NCBI GenBank assembly: GCA_016617785.1
Contig: JADILM010000009.1
Span: 620,001 to 684,000, forward strand
DNA length: 64,000 bases
Origin: Sporobolomyces roseus
Taxonomy: Eukaryota; Basidiomycota; Microbotryomycetes; Sporidiobolales; Sporidiobolaceae
Direction: 5' to 3'
In this document: positions 33,001 to 45,592 of the stretch, piece after piece
How the letters are laid out: every line of letters begins with the position of its first letter
Numbering within the stretch: the stretch's first letter is position 1
Notes under the pieces: model-generated
What the model was told of the DNA's origin: nothing
Seen by the model: only the letters and a program-made list of their open reading frames with translations
Database searches by the model: none
Position numbers and translations under genes: made by a program

Positions 33001-35599
33001 ATGCCTCCTCGTCGACGTGGTAGTAACAATACCAATTCATCCAATCCAGAAGGAGCAGTTTACGGTCCTCGTTCCGCTTTAACTTCTTTCCTACGCGTGC
33101 GCTCTCTCTCTCTTCTCTCAGCCTCTCTAAACCATAGCTGAAGTGTGTAAGGAGGTGTACAGGAACAAGGTATCACTGGACCCGGTGCCAACTTTGCAGG
33201 TAGAGTTCGACAACCCAACGCAGTGAACTCCGCCACTCCGACTCCCGAAGATGCTTCAACCTCAACCTCCCTAACTCTTACCACTGACGATTCTTCCTCT
33301 GCTCCTACACCTGAACAAACGTCTTCTACTTCAGCATCTCCCATAGCCTCCACCACAGCCAATGCAATCGCATCAGGATCCGGTTCAAACCTTTCCTCCT
33401 CAGCAGCTTCAAAGCGAAAGAATTCAACAAAGAGTGAAGCATTGTTGAAGAAACAAAAGAAAGAAGAATTCATGTTGGCAGGGAAACCAGAAGGAGCTCC
33501 AAAGAAAGGGAGGTATGAGAATCGAACTCCTGGTTCAATCGCAGTTTGTGCAGAATGTGGAAAGAAATTCACAGTTTCAAAAGTACGTTACCCTCTTCTT
33601 CTTTAGTGTGCGTGTGAGTAAAGGTGAGCTGACGAGGGAGTGAGGAGTAGTATACGGCTAGTAATCCTAATGGAGTAGGAATGTTGTGTGGTGCTTGTAC
33701 GGCAGAATCTATTGAAGATAGAGCTTCGTTCCCATCCGCTCCGAAACCTAAACCGAAACCCGTCAAGAAGAAAGCACAAAAGGCTCTAGACGAAGGTCTT
33801 TACAAACCAGTCGTGACTCTACAACAATCTTGTTTGACCGTACGTCCTTTCTTTTTATCCTCGTATCCCTTTAGTCAGGCTGATACAGGTATCTCATTGG
33901 CGTACAGGTCATTGGTCAATACATCAACGATGTTGAAGCTCTAGGAGATATCGGTTCTTCAAACTTAGATCGAGTCGCGAAAATCGTTTGCAAGAACCGA
34001 GCCTTGACTTCAGAGAACCTGAAGTTATTCCTCGAAATCTCTCATCGTTCATTAAATCTCTATGATTGTACCAGTACGTCCTCCTCCCTCCCTCCCTTCC
34101 TCGCTTCTCGAGAGGACTTACGAGCTGATGATGGTTTTTGAGGTGGGTTTAAGATGTGAGGGATTCTGAATTAGCCAGTATTTCAACGTTTTGTCCGCAT
34201 TTGGAGAGGTTGAGTTTGAATTTGTGTGGGAGGTTGGATGATGATGTGTTGGAGAATTGGATGAAAGGTTTTAAAGAATTGAGGCATTTGAGTCTTTATG
34301 GTACGCTCTCACTTCCCTTCTTCACCACCTAGACGAGCGAGTGTTGAGGTCGAAATCGTGATGCGTAGCTCCTTATTTGGTTACTGCGAATAAATGGAAA
34401 GAGTTTTTCGAGAAACGGAAACAAGATGGATTAGAATTGGATACTTTCGAAATTAGGATGTCATCACGTACGTTTCACCCCTTCTCTCAGTCATATTCCT
34501 CTCAAGCTTACTGCGGTAAAGGGATGCGCGCGTACAGGTTTTAATGAGATCTCTCTCGTTGCACTCGTCTCAGCGAACCCGAACCTCTCAACTCTCAAAC
34601 TTTCAGAAATTGGGAAATTCTCGGGAGATTCCCTCAAGTTCCTGTATCCCCTCAAAGGGAAATTGAGGAGTTTGGATATCAGTCGATTGGGAACTCCACA
34701 AGGAACTGTGTTGGAGGATCAGGAGGTGATTGATTTGTTGAAAGAGGTCGGAGAGGAATTGGATGAACTGAATCTGGACGGTCAGTTTCTCTCGACTCTG
34801 CCCATCAGAAGATCCCCTACTGATGGTTTCGCCGGAGGATCTCACAGGCAACATCCTCTTGACGGATCGAGTTCTGAGTGAAGGGATCAAACCCTATTGT
34901 CCTCATTTGCGATCCCTCTCTCTCGCAAACCTGATCGAGATCGAACCTTATGGATTCGAGACCTTGTTCTCGGACAAACCCGTCGAACGTCCAGTACCCG
35001 AAGCAAACGATACAGAATCAGCGAATGGAGGAGAAGGCGACCAAGATCAAGCACAACCTACCGCAGATCAACCACAAGCTTCCTCCGATCAACCTGCCAC
35101 CGACTCGACAAACTTAGAATCAGCTCCTTTCACACGTTGGGCGTCTCCCGGTCTCACTCACCTAAACCTACACCGTTGTATCCACCTCTCGATCCCCTCT
35201 CTCCTCTCTCTCCTCTCGCACTCCGGTCCCTCCCTCACCCATCTCAACCTTCACTCTCTCGACGAACTCGACGCCTCGACCCTCTTCACGCTCGCCGAGA
35301 AATGTCCGAACCTGAAAGTACTCGACCTCAGTTTCGTCCGATCGGTCGACAACTTCGTCGTTGGAAAAGTTTGGGAGAGTTGTAAGAAATTGGAATGCTT
35401 GTTCGTGCATGGTAATAATAGGGTTACGAGTGAGGTACCTAGGAAGGTGAGTTCATTAGATTATCTACGAATCGAGTCTCCCGTAGGAAAAGGAAAAGCT
35501 GATTTGTTAATCTTATTCTCACAGAGGGACGCTCAATTGAGGGGGTTGGAGAATGCTGTTCACTCAGAGATTCCTTCTTCAGTCACATGGGAAACTTGA
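33001..35599 (+). CDS. RAD7: RAD7, leucine-rich repeat subunit of nucleotide excision repair
   Basis: Rad7 works with Rad16 (and Elc1/Cul3) in global-genome nucleotide excision repair of silent DNA. Nine exons splice in phase to 670 residues. The start MPPRRRGSNN leads into GPRSALTSFLREQGI, the N-terminal motif shared by fungal Rad7 proteins. A Ser/Thr-rich linker is followed by KRKNSTKSEALLKKQKKEEF. A small zinc-finger-like module has CAECGKKFTVSKY and GMLCGAC. Then come about nine leucine-rich repeats, for example LNLYDCTSISTFCPHLERL, LSLNLCGRLDDDVLENW, LDISRLG, LRSLSLANL and LKVLDLSFVRSVDNFVV. An acidic/Gln-rich insertion (DTESANGGEGDQDQAQPTAD) interrupts the repeats. It ends VHSEIPSSVTWET. 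Confidence 0.93.
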
Positions 35600-36197
35600 T
35601 GCGATCAACGCTTCTAAATCGCTTGCTTTCTCTCTTTCCTTCTCTTTGACGAACCCTGCAGCCACAGCTTTACCATCAAACGCTTGATCTCCGTGATCTC
35701 ACCTCCTGGAATATGCATTTTCATTCCTCTCTACTCCATCGACTTGCGATGTTTTCTGCGAGAATGCGAGAACTTCGTGTCGAACGAAAAACTGCTCTCA
35801 AGCTCTCTCATTTGTCTCTCACGATGGAATGCAGCGCAACGAAAGATCAGGCAGAGGAACGACGTGTATGATATTCCGAGGGTAGCGAAGGGAATTCGAG
35901 GAAGCTAAACAAAGGGGTTACACAAAAGACGAGCAAAGAGGTAATCAGGTATGTACTCATTGGGACCGAGGGGGGGAATGTATGTAACAAACAGAAATTG
36001 AAGGAATTGGGAAGCACAGAAAACAGAGAGAAGACAAAGAAAGAAGGGGTTATCGGGACTTTTGTTGTTATGTACATGAGACGACGAGAGAGGAAAAACG
36101 AGGCAAGGAAAGGAAGGGAGGTGCAGGCGTGTATAAGGTTGCGAAGTTTGAAATGCGAAATGACGAAGAGGGAGACAGAGGGAGAGGGAGAGGGTTT
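35600..36197. other. Convergent intergenic region between RAD7 and the bZIP gene
   Basis: About 600 bases holding both 3' UTRs. Purine-rich on the plus strand from 36060. No gene seen. Confidence 0.45.
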
Positions 36198-38158
36198 TTA
36201 AGCGTTGTTGACCGACGAGTACGAGAAATAATCACCTCCTCCTCCTCCGTTGTTGCCAGTTCCTTTTTGAGATTCCCCCCAGCTAGGAGTAGTGGGAGGA
36301 GCGGAAGATTGACGACGGTGAAGAGAGGGAGCAGGACCGAGGAGACCTTGAGCGGTAGGATCGAGGGTATCGACTGGTGCCAAGGAAAGACTATTCGAAG
36401 CATTCGAGTCAAAGGTCAAGCCAAAGTTCGAGGATGAGATCGAGTCGTAGTTGTAAGCAGGGGGTTGAGGTTGAGATGAGATTTGTTGTTGAGCGGCAGA
36501 TCGAGTAAAGATGCCGTCTGTCGAGGAAGAAGAAGCTAAACGGGAGGAGTTCTCAAAGAGGGTAGTGTCGGATTGACGTCGAGCGTGTTGTTTTGATGCG
36601 GTAGAAGGAGTGAAGGAAGGCGCGGCGGCGAGATTGGGCATCGGAGCGTTTTGAATCGGTAACATAGCTTGAGAATGGGGAGGAGCGACACCGTGACCTA
36701 GAGCTTCTTTGACGGTACCGTTGCGAGCGTAATCTTCGAGGTAAGAGTAGACATCGTCGGTCGATCCCATGTTCGGAGGAACAGAGTAATCAAGGTGCAT
36801 CGTTCGTCCAGCGAGGTTGTCGAGGAGTGCGATTCCTCGTCCCTCCTTGTCTCGTTGCAGGTATCCTTGGGCGTGTTCGCACGAGCATCCATCGTGAGTC
36901 TGAATGATCTGGCGAAGGGTAAGGATTTCTTGTCGAAGTGCGAGTGCCGAAGCTTGAAGAAGCTGATTCTTGTGACAAAGATCGGTAGCGTCTAGAGAGA
37001 GAGTCGTTGCGGGAAGTCAGTGAGGAGCTCTTTGAGGGAAATAGGAGAGAGAAAAGCGCTCACTCTGCTCAAGTTTTCCAACCTTTTCCTTCTTCTTTTG
37101 ACGACTCTTGCAAGCAGCGATTCGATTTCGCTCGAGGAACTGCTTTCGTTTCAGCGAATCTTCCGACAGATCTCCATCATCTTCGTTGTGCTGCTCCAAC
37201 TCTTCGTCTTTCTTCTGTTGAGCCTTCTTCTTTCCTCCCGCAGCTCGCTTCGGTTTCGGTTGAGGTTCGGGAGATCCGTCCGCTGAGGAGATAGCACGAG
37301 CTGTTCGAGCTGGACCTTTCCCCTTCTTGCTGGCACTTCGAGTGAGAGGAGGCATAGTTGCAACGGGAGAGGGTTCAGCTGACTCGTTCTTGATCTTGAT
37401 ATCGAGGGGACGAAGGGGAAGAGGCTGAGGTTGAGAGAAGGAAGGTTGGTTGTTGGCAAGGAGGAAGTGTCGTTGTTGCTGGAGCTGAGAGAAGATGTTG
37501 CTCGAATCGGTTTGTTGATGCGACCTTAGCCCGTTCTCTCCGTTGACATCGATATCGAGATCTTGGGAGTGACCGAGGGGGCTAGGATCCTTCATCATGT
37601 CGTGATTGAGGTAGGAAGAGGAATCGGGAGGAGTGGGAACGCTGGAAGAATCGGGAGAAGTGTCGCTGTTTCCGGCGGAGAGGACTCGAAAATCGCTCAT
37701 CCCTGAAGCTGACGATACCACGCTCATCCGAGGTCGCTTTGTAGGCTTGATTGCGAGATTCGGCATCGCTCCAGAGGGGACTTGAGTCGGTTGAACGAGG
37801 AATGGGAATTTCGATCCTCCTGGAGTGGTGATTGCCGGAGAGGAAAGGGCTCGTTTCCGTCCATTCGCAAGAGTATTTGACGATAGGAGGTCAAAGTCGT
37901 TACTGGGATGACTCGCTTGACTTTCCTCGAGCATGTTTGAAAACGAAGATCGTCTCGTCTTGTCTCCTCCTCCTCCAAGGCTCATCTCGAACGGGTTGAA
38001 TTCGTTGCCTCCATCGTTCATCGATGGTGTGAATCCTCTAGGACCTCCGAGAGAACCGAAAAGTGAAGGAGTGAGACCGGAACCCATGGAGAAGGCCGAC
38101 GAATCGTTGAGATATTTCGTTGGAGTGTCGAGTCCATAGGAGTAGGTTTGTAGGTCGG
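36198..38158 (-). CDS. bZIP transcription factor, ATF/CREB type (Atf1/Sko1-like)
   Basis: Nuclear DNA-binding regulator, by family linked to osmotic and oxidative stress through a MAP kinase. Two exons were resolved (36198-36991 and 37064-38158). The basic region KRKQFLERNRIAACKSRQKK is followed by the leucine zipper VGKLEQNATDLCHKNQLLQA and LALRQEILTLRQIIQTHDGC. The last part (ALRxEIxxLRxxIxxHxxC) is characteristic of the Atf1/Sko1 branch. N-terminal regions are Ser/Pro-rich (for example SDTSPDSSSVPTPPDSSSYL) with several S/TP sites. The tail after the zipper has HLDYSVPPNMGSTDD and ends in a Gly/Ser/Tyr-rich segment. From the Met at 38087 the protein is 605 residues. The exon extends in frame to an acceptor at 38158, so a short upstream first exon with the true start is likely, but I could not fix it. 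Confidence 0.9.
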
Positions 38159-39610
38159 CTGCGAAGGGAAGAATCGTGGGGTCAGCGGCAATTTGCGAGA
38201 GTACAAAAAAAACAAGAGAGTTGTTCGAATGGGCCGTTTGAATCGAAGGGAGGATGCGAGCCCCGCCAAAGAAAAGTCGAGAATCGAAAGATTTCGCTTA
38301 TTATCGACACCGTTTGAACTTGCTCATGAATCCTATGAGTCTGATGATATTATCCCAGCCGTACGATCTTGAATCGAAGCCTTGATCAAGTCTCTCTCCC
38401 TCTCTTTCTCTTTCACATTTTCCCCACTTCCGTGTCTAGATTGCTTTCCCTCTCCCCCCTTTCCTGCAACTGTACTTGAGCGTATATAGAGAGCGCTAGA
38501 CTAACAGGATGGTTCGAATTGAGTCATGTAGGAGAGAGCTTGAGTAGTGAAAGGGAGTTTCGGCGGACTGAGAGGTTGAATTCGACTGTGCGGGCGGTGC
38601 TGTTTTGAACTTGCTCCTTTTAACGAGTATTTGAAGCGGGTGGTGTAAAGGGTGTTTAGTAGGACTTGATCAGAAGTTGAGAGTCGGAATAGGTGAATGG
38701 GAGAGCAGAGAAAGGTTTGGGAAAAAGCTTGTGAAGGACAGCGAAATGTCGCGAAAGTCAGATTCGATCCAATCTTGAAGAACAACGATCTACACGAATT
38801 ACAGATTTGATCGGAATCAATTCAATTTCCGCTTGTTAACCAAACATATCTAATTAAACCCTATGACGAGGGAATCGTGCCTCCACATGGAAGATCTGCC
38901 GGCACACGGGAACAGTCTGAACAGGAGATGCTTTTCTCCTCCTTTCGTTCAGTTCCTTCCCTTCCTCGCAACATTTGTCAGCACAGAACTCGTCGTTGTC
39001 GTCTGATCCCCTCGACTTCACTATGTATAGTATCTCCGGACAGATCACATCGTACTTAGACGTCAAAGGGCGATTGCTGAAGGGAGAAACCAGGCTCAGT
39101 TTTGAGCTGTTCGACAGACCTCCGTCGGATCGGAACATCGAAGCTGAATTTCGATTCTCACCTCTCAGACATGCAAAAAAAACTGCGAACTAGTCTCAAC
39201 GGTACTCCAAGGCGAACTCCCAAGGCTTCCATGAGACTGCATGCAAGAGTAATCGCCGCTCAAAACCAGCAATGAGGAGGAAGAACGAAACAAGAAGACT
39301 TTTGCAGCTTCGCAACCTCCTGAGCTCAACTTTTCGAGTCTGATTCTTTCTCTCTCTCTCTCTCCTCCTCGTTCTTCGGCTCCTCCTCGTTCTTCGGCCG
39401 GTAGTATCATTCAACCGACATGAAATAGAGTGGTTGCCGTCAATTACCACGTTTATAACAAACTCTTGTCAATACCGTCACTTCCTCACTTCAAATTCAC
39501 CCCCCTCGGCCAAACCCCTCTCACCCTCTCACGGGCGCTCTTTCGACTCTCTCTTCCTGACCTATCACTTTCAGACCTCGAACTTGTCCCCAATCGCTCA
39601 AATTCCGACA
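38159..39610. other. Long divergent intergenic region
   Basis: About 1.45 kb between the bZIP gene (minus) and the small secreted protein gene (plus). It probably contains the missing first exon of the bZIP gene. CT-rich runs occur at 38385-38470, and GTATATAGAG near 38480 reads as a possible TATA element on either strand. A (TC)n run lies near 39345-39365. No further gene supported. Confidence 0.4.
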
Positions 39611-40042
39611 ATGCGCTTCTTCGTTCTTCCCTTCGTTCTCCTCGTCGCGATCCTCTCGACTCTGGTTCAAGCCGATGCTTGCGCCAATGGATTGACGATC
39701 TGCGGTAGTGGATCGATCTCGTGCTCAAACTCCTACTGCACCGTCAGACAGAATGGTAAAACTCGTTACTTCTGTCGTGCGTTCTTCCTCTCGAATCGTT
39801 TCGTTTGATCCCATTCCTCCGACTGACCGTTGCGAACCTCTTTCTCGACAGCTCCTGCTTCCAACAATTGTCCTCAACCTTGCGTCAATATCGATTCGGG
39901 ATCAACTACTATCCCTCGCTGTACGGGAGGAGGGTCGCAGACGACAACTTCGCCCGTTCAGAACCCTACTTCGACTCCTGCTCCCTCTCAGCCTCCTCGC
40001 CAACGATGCACTTTTCTTCGAAGGCTCTATCGATTGTGTTAG
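39611..40042 (+). CDS. Small cysteine-rich secreted protein
   Basis: Two exons splice in phase to 111 residues. The N-terminus MRFFVLPFVLLVAILSTLVQA is a signal peptide with cleavage after about residue 21. The mature part has about nine Cys: CANGLTIC, SCSNSYC, NCPQPC and CTGGG, then a Ser/Thr/Pro linker and CTFLRRLYRLC. The CxxxxxxC...C..C..CxxC spacing resembles small secreted wall or effector-like proteins; no family is recognised. The C-terminal part after PAPSQPP changes character and could be misread if another intron exists, since the +1 frame there gives a hydrophobic, GPI-like string. Function unknown. Confidence 0.65.
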
Positions 40043-40683
40043 ATCGATCAGGCTTCGTAAGTCCTCATGATTCCTCCAAGGTCTGAAAATGCGAAAGCTC
40101 AGAACTGATCGTTCTCCTACTGCACAGATCGCACTTCTCTACTCTCACCTAGGGTGGTCTCTCCACCTCTCTGGTTCCGCCGCACAACTGTATATGTCTC
40201 CTCCTCACTTGTAGCCATCATCCTTGCGAAAGCACATCGATCATAACTGCATTCTCAGCGATCTGCAGTCCGTCTTCTTTCCCTCAGGTTCACGAACACC
40301 ATGCTGAACGACAGCGGACCTCAGGAGTACGGGCGGCTTTGCTCGAAGGCTCAATTCCTTACGAGGAAGAATGAGACTAAGCTCTTAACTCGACTTCGAC
40401 CGACCACCTCAAGAATGTCTCGCAAGTCTCTCGAAACATCTCGTACGAACAGGTTCATCAAAGGTAAACAAGCGAGATAGAAAGTATTGTTTACGTCCTG
40501 CGTGAGTTACAACGATAAAAGCGACAAAAGGAACAATATTTCGAGATCCGTACAGACGGCAACAAAAGAACGAGTAAAGCGACAAACGAGGTGAAGAGAG
40601 TATTTGCGAGAGTCAGAGAGGGGTGTATATCGACGAATCGAGAGTATCTTTGTACGGAGCGAGAGGAGGAGAAGGTTGCGAAT
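40043..40683. other. Convergent intergenic region
   Basis: About 640 bases between the Cys-rich secreted protein and the Zn2Cys6 factor; 3' UTRs expected. No gene seen. Confidence 0.4.
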
Positions 40684-43600
40684 TTAGTATCCTTGGTCGG
40701 AATGAAGTGTTGTCGGTGAAGTTTGATAACCTTGTTGTTGTTGTTGCTGGTGATGAGGATGAAGGTGCTGAGATGATTGAGAAGCTGGGGTAGTATGGTT
40801 GCTACCTCCTCCAGCACTGTTTGGGTGACCATGATCTCGCTGATACGTCCGCTCTGCGAGTCGAATTCGATCTCCAGCAATCATTTTCGAGAACTGCATA
40901 GAAATTTGGAGGGATCAGTAGGAGCTAAAATCGAGAGGGAGAGGATTCGAACGCACCTTGTGTCCGATTGGCCAAACCGCTCCTACTCTCTCCATCGCAT
41001 CACACAACGCATCGACCATTTTCAACCGTTGCTCGAAGTAAGCGGGAGGGAACACATCGTCCCCTCGAGGAATGTCGGCTCGACTCAGATGAGCAGGAAC
41101 GTTTTCGGTACGATCTCGTGAGTTGACTATAGGCAAGCGAGGGAATCAGTCTCGACCTTCATTCGCAGAAGCGAGAGTTGCGCTCACCTAGGGCAGTCCA
41201 ATCTCCAATAGTGAACTTGGCGGGGAAAGCCATGCAGTAGAGAACGTCTGCGAGGTTCGACGAACAAGACCATCAGCTCAGGATGCGACAGCGATAGCAA
41301 GGCCGTCGAACTCACAAGGTACGAAAGCGGTGAAGGTATTGATCTTCGATTGATGTAGAGACGTGTGAGCATTCTCGTATCCAGCGAGTTGCGAAACGAT
41401 CTGTTGCAAGATCAAAGATTTAGTAAGAATCACAATTAGACTAAAATCTCGACCTCGACATACCTCGTAGAGCGAATGAATCGCTTCCCAACATCTCTGC
41501 ATACTGTACTCTGCAGTTCCGATGAAGATTGGAGCATTCGGATCGAAAGGAAGTTGACTGAGTCCACTTGCTCCCCTCAAGTGATGGAGATTGACGAAGA
41601 GGCTGTGGTACCGTCACTTGCTTCCATCAGCATGCGTGCGATCACTTAAAGCGATGAAGACGAGAGCGGCTCACCAATTGACGAGGAGTAGAGTCATGAT
41701 AACTGGTCCATCGACTCCTTTGTGTTGACTAGCTTTCATGGCTGCCATTTGACCCAATTTACTCCTGACGAAATCGAGCAACTTGTCCATTTCGAGCATA
41801 TCCGAAGTCGAGAACAAAGGATCCATCGCCACATTCTTGTTCCAAGGACCTCCAGCAGGTGGACCTAATCGCACAAACCTCTCATCAGCTTCTAAGCTTT
41901 TCGACGAAGAGCGTTTTGAGGGAGACGTACCGGAAGGTCGATAGGTTTCCAATTGAATTCTTCCACCGACCCAAATGACCCTGCACAACCACCCGAAAGT
42001 CCCAACCCTCTTCCTCTCGTTCCCTTCTTTCATCGTCTCCTGATCTTCCGCTTCCAATCCACCACTAGGCCACCACATCGGATTATCTTCAGAAGTACAG
42101 ATCCCGGATTCATAGAGTGCTTCATCGCAAGGAAGGAGGATTCGCAAGTCGGGTTCAGCGATAGCTGATGGCCAACCAACACATCCTTGTTCGAATCGAT
42201 CAAGCACAATCACAGCGCACCTGCGAACATCGAACCCTCTCGCATCAGTACTGTAAGAAAGAACTCGATGAAAGTAGAGAGTCGAACTCACATTGTCCTT
42301 CGGCACTCCTCTAAAAGGACACCGTCGGTCGGTAACTCATGCAAAGCAGGAGGTCTCAACCTCTTATCTCCACCACACCTCTCACTCAACCTATCCTCGT
42401 CCATCCTATGCAACCCTAGCATCGCAGCGATCCTAACCGCTTGTCCAATACTCAAGAAAGCACGTTGATGATCACTCTGTCCCATTTCGAGCAACGCCAA
42501 CAAACACAAGGCTTGAACCATTTCGACTGTCAGAGAAGCGACTCGACCACCTTGAGGACGGATACCGGCTTGAATCGCTACTTCGACTTTTTCACGAGCA
42601 GAGGCGTACCACCGAGTTTGGAGGGATCGGATTTGAGGTGAATCGTGGTAGGCGGAAGCGATCGCGAGGACTGCGAAGATTAGGGAGAGGGAAGGTGGAG
42701 AGGATAGTGAAGCTGGGTGTCGAAGAGTGTAGAGGAAACGAGGTCGGTGAAGGAATGGTAAGTGTTGATGAATCGTTTGGAAGTAGATGTTTGCTCTGAA
42801 ATGAATGGACGATTCTCTATCTTTGTCAGATACAATTCGGCAATCGACAAATTGAGAGAGACAGAACCGTACAATTCAACCATGAGATCAATCTCTGGTA
42901 AATCTGCCGTAATCCAAAGTGTCGATAATTCTCCTCCAGCATTTCCATTTCCATTCGACGCCTTCTTCATTGAATCCTCCAACCCTCTCTCGGGACTCGC
43001 CAAAGCAGACTGACCATCGAAAGGTTGACGACCATTCGAAGGAATCCCCAATCCACCATATCCTCCGCCATACCCACCATTCGCGGCCACGATTGGACTG
43101 ATCTGATGTATCGATACAGGTGAACCATCTTCGTTTGATTGGTGGTAAGATGGAGCGACAGGGGAGTAATGTTGAGGATTGATGAGATCTGATAATTGAG
43201 GAGTCGGATTCATAGGGAATGGGAAGGATTGTAAGTGAGCTTGTTGTTGTTGTTGTTGAGGATGAATTCCTCCTCCTATTGGTGAGTGTCCGGGACTCCC
43301 TCCATTGTTCGAAGATCCGGGAATAGGTAATCGGGAAAGGAAACCGTTTGTGTTTGAACCGTCTTGAGGAGGGGGAAGAGGGAAAGCTTCGGAATCGGGC
43401 CTGCCGAAAGAATTGTGGTGGTGAGGGGAAGGTCGTGAAGGATCTCCTCCTCCTCCTCCTCCTCCGTGTTGCGAGAATGCGAGGTAAGGGGAATCGAGAG
43501 GTTGATGATGTTGGGGGTAGGAAGAAGGTGGTCCAGAAGGTGGAGCGGGGAAACCAGCGTAACCTCCTCCTCCTCCTCCGGGAGTGTTGAGAAGTGGTGA

Positions 43601-44516
43601 AGGGAAACCTTGATTATCGACATTCGCCAAGTTGAGAGCTTGATAGCTTGTCGTTCTATCAATCGGAGGACGACTCGTTGATGCTGACGAAGGCGATACC
43701 GAATCCATGTCACTGAACTGAGATCCGTTCATGAGATGAGGCTGATGATGTTGTTGTTGAGGAGCGGGAGTTTCAGCGGAACGATAAGTTTCGAGTTCAG
43801 CTTCGAGGGAACCTGTTTCACTCTCCCTTCATCAGTCTTCCTCTTTCGCACAGAACGATGAATATTGAACTCACGTATACGATCTTCGAGTTCTCTAGTC
43901 TTTGCTTCAATCTTTTCTTGTGCTGGATCTGTTATTTGACAAATTCGTGTGAGGCTCTGAAATCGAAAGAACAAAGAGAGAGAGAGATTGGGATTTCGCT
44001 CACCTCCGTAAACACACTCGTGACTCAATCTCAAGCAGGTTCCACACTTGGGTCTCAATCCATCGCATCTCTGTTTTTGTGAAAGGTCCTCCCCACATCA
44101 GTTTTTTCGATCGTCCGACTGAATAGCACCGCTTGAACCACCTGCGAAAGATGCAGAAGTAGGAGAGAGAGAGAGAGACTAACGAGTTTCCTTTTCCTAC
44201 ACAACATGCAAGCACTCCCACGTTTGAGAGGTGGAGCAGCGGTTCTCTTATTCTTTCCGTGAGAATTACCAGCCGTCGTTCTCGCACTCGCATCTCCCAT
44301 TTGACTAGTCTCCTGTTCGTCCTTGACCTCTACCCCTTCCCCTAGATCTCCAAACGAGTCATGGTTGTCGTCTTGAGTGAGTTGATCTGCGGTTCGTTTC
44401 TGTCCGGCGGCAATGGGAGTCGTAGTTGAAGAAGAAGAAGAAGAAGCAGCAGATCCTCCTCCTTCGTTGTTGTTGTAACTAGGGTACTGCTGTTGTTGTT
44501 GATACTGTCTATCCAT
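40684..44516 (-). CDS. Zn2Cys6 transcription factor with fungal-specific regulatory domain
   Basis: Fungal zinc-cluster regulator. Twelve exons splice in phase to 1013 residues. After a Gln/Ser-rich N-terminus comes the binuclear cluster SACMLCRKRKLRCDGLRPKC with GTCLRLSHEC, spacing C-x2-C-x6-C-x6-C-x2-C-x6-C. An intron splits it after RKRKL. A short coiled-coil linker (AQEKIEAKTRELEDRI) follows. A very long Gly/Pro/Gln/Ser-rich middle contains polyGly and polyGln runs. The Fungal_trans domain starts with LVEL-type sequence (MVELANIYFQTIHQHLPFLH), then SLSLIFAVLAIASAYH, ALCLLALLEMG and IGQAVRIAAMLGLHRMDEDR, and later RRTMCAVIVLDRFEQGCVGW. The C-terminus is His/Gln/Ser-rich (HLHPHHQQQQQQGYQ). 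Targets are unknown. It diverges from the G-gamma gene with 430 bases between starts. Confidence 0.93.
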
Positions 44517-44946
44517 CTCCTCACTATCCCTTGAGAGAGAGAGGATTGTTGGATGCTAGAATCGAAATGAAGATGAATTAACAGGATAAGTAAAGTCGAG
44601 AACCACCTGGTGTCGAGGTTTGTTCAAGGTGTGGCTTGCGTCGTTAGGCAGTTGCTGTAGAAGCTTTCAAAGTATGTGAACGAGTGTGAGGAGAAGTGTG
44701 GAGGTAGGAGGAACGAAGGGGCCCGGGAAGGAGAAATCATCGAGAGACAACCGCATCTCTCTCTCTGTTCAAGGAGTGAGGTCTAGATAGTCAGATAGCT
44801 ACTAACGTGCTCTACACGACCCTACCGACTAGAAAATGACCGAGAAAATCGATGAAAATTCACACTCCTCATCGTCGACTCTCACTCCTCCTCCTCCACC
44901 TCGCTCTCTCTCTTCCTTCCGATACTCACTCTTGCACTCCCTCATC
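44517..44946. promoter_or_regulatory. Divergent promoter between the Zn2Cys6 factor and G-gamma
   Basis: 430 bases between opposing start codons. CT-rich on the G-gamma side (CTCCTCCTCCACCTCGCTCT). No factor site assigned. Confidence 0.35.
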
Positions 44947-45592
44947 ATGCCAGCTTCGAATCAAAAGCCTTCCATGTCGTGAGTCCCTCCTTCCCTCTCT
45001 CATTTCGGAACAAAAGGGGGAACGAGAGAGAGATCACTCGTGCCATCCCTCTCTCCATCCTGTTCCCTCTCCCGTATGCTCACTCGAGCAATGTGACTGA
45101 CTAATGATTGATTGCGACTGATCACAGGGAGCTCAAGTTGAGGAGGTTGACAGAACACAATCAGAGATTAAGGGAAGATTTAGAGCGACAAAGGGTTAGA
45201 GTTTCAGAGGCTTCCGCTTCGTACGTTTCCTCCTTCCCTTTCTCCTTGTACTCCTACTCTCTCCAGCTAGTCGAATAAGCCGTGAGAGTCCTGAGAAGTG
45301 ACTCATGTTGATGAGAATTTGAGATTATTGACAGATTGATTCGTTATTGCAAGACCACGAGGGATTACTTGTGCCCATCTGTTTGGGGACCTGTACAGAA
45401 AGGTGAAGACCCTTATGCACCTCAAGCTTCAGGAGGAGTGAGTTTTCTCTCTCAAACTTCTTCCTTCGTGACCCCTTCAAGCATATTCGGCGAGGGGAGG
45501 TTCGAGCCATCTACGCTCGAGGACTCCTTCAGTTCGAAGCAGATGTATTGATCCACTTCGTCTTTTGTCCACAGTGCTGTACCGTTCAATAA
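44947..45592 (+). CDS. GPG1: Heterotrimeric G-protein gamma subunit
   Basis: Partner of G-beta in pheromone or nutrient signalling at the plasma membrane. Four exons splice in phase to 81 residues, the right size. The order is [20 protein letters not shown], a coiled-coil helix [20 protein letters not shown], then [20 protein letters not shown] with KGEDPY, and C-terminal GGCCTVQ. The last exon is 18 bases (45575-45592) and supplies only the lipidation motif: the CaaX box CTVQ plus the preceding Cys for palmitoylation, as in fungal Ste18-type proteins. The gene is easy to miss because the exons are short. The symbol is given for role; orthology to a specific named fungal gene was not tested. 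Confidence 0.92.
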
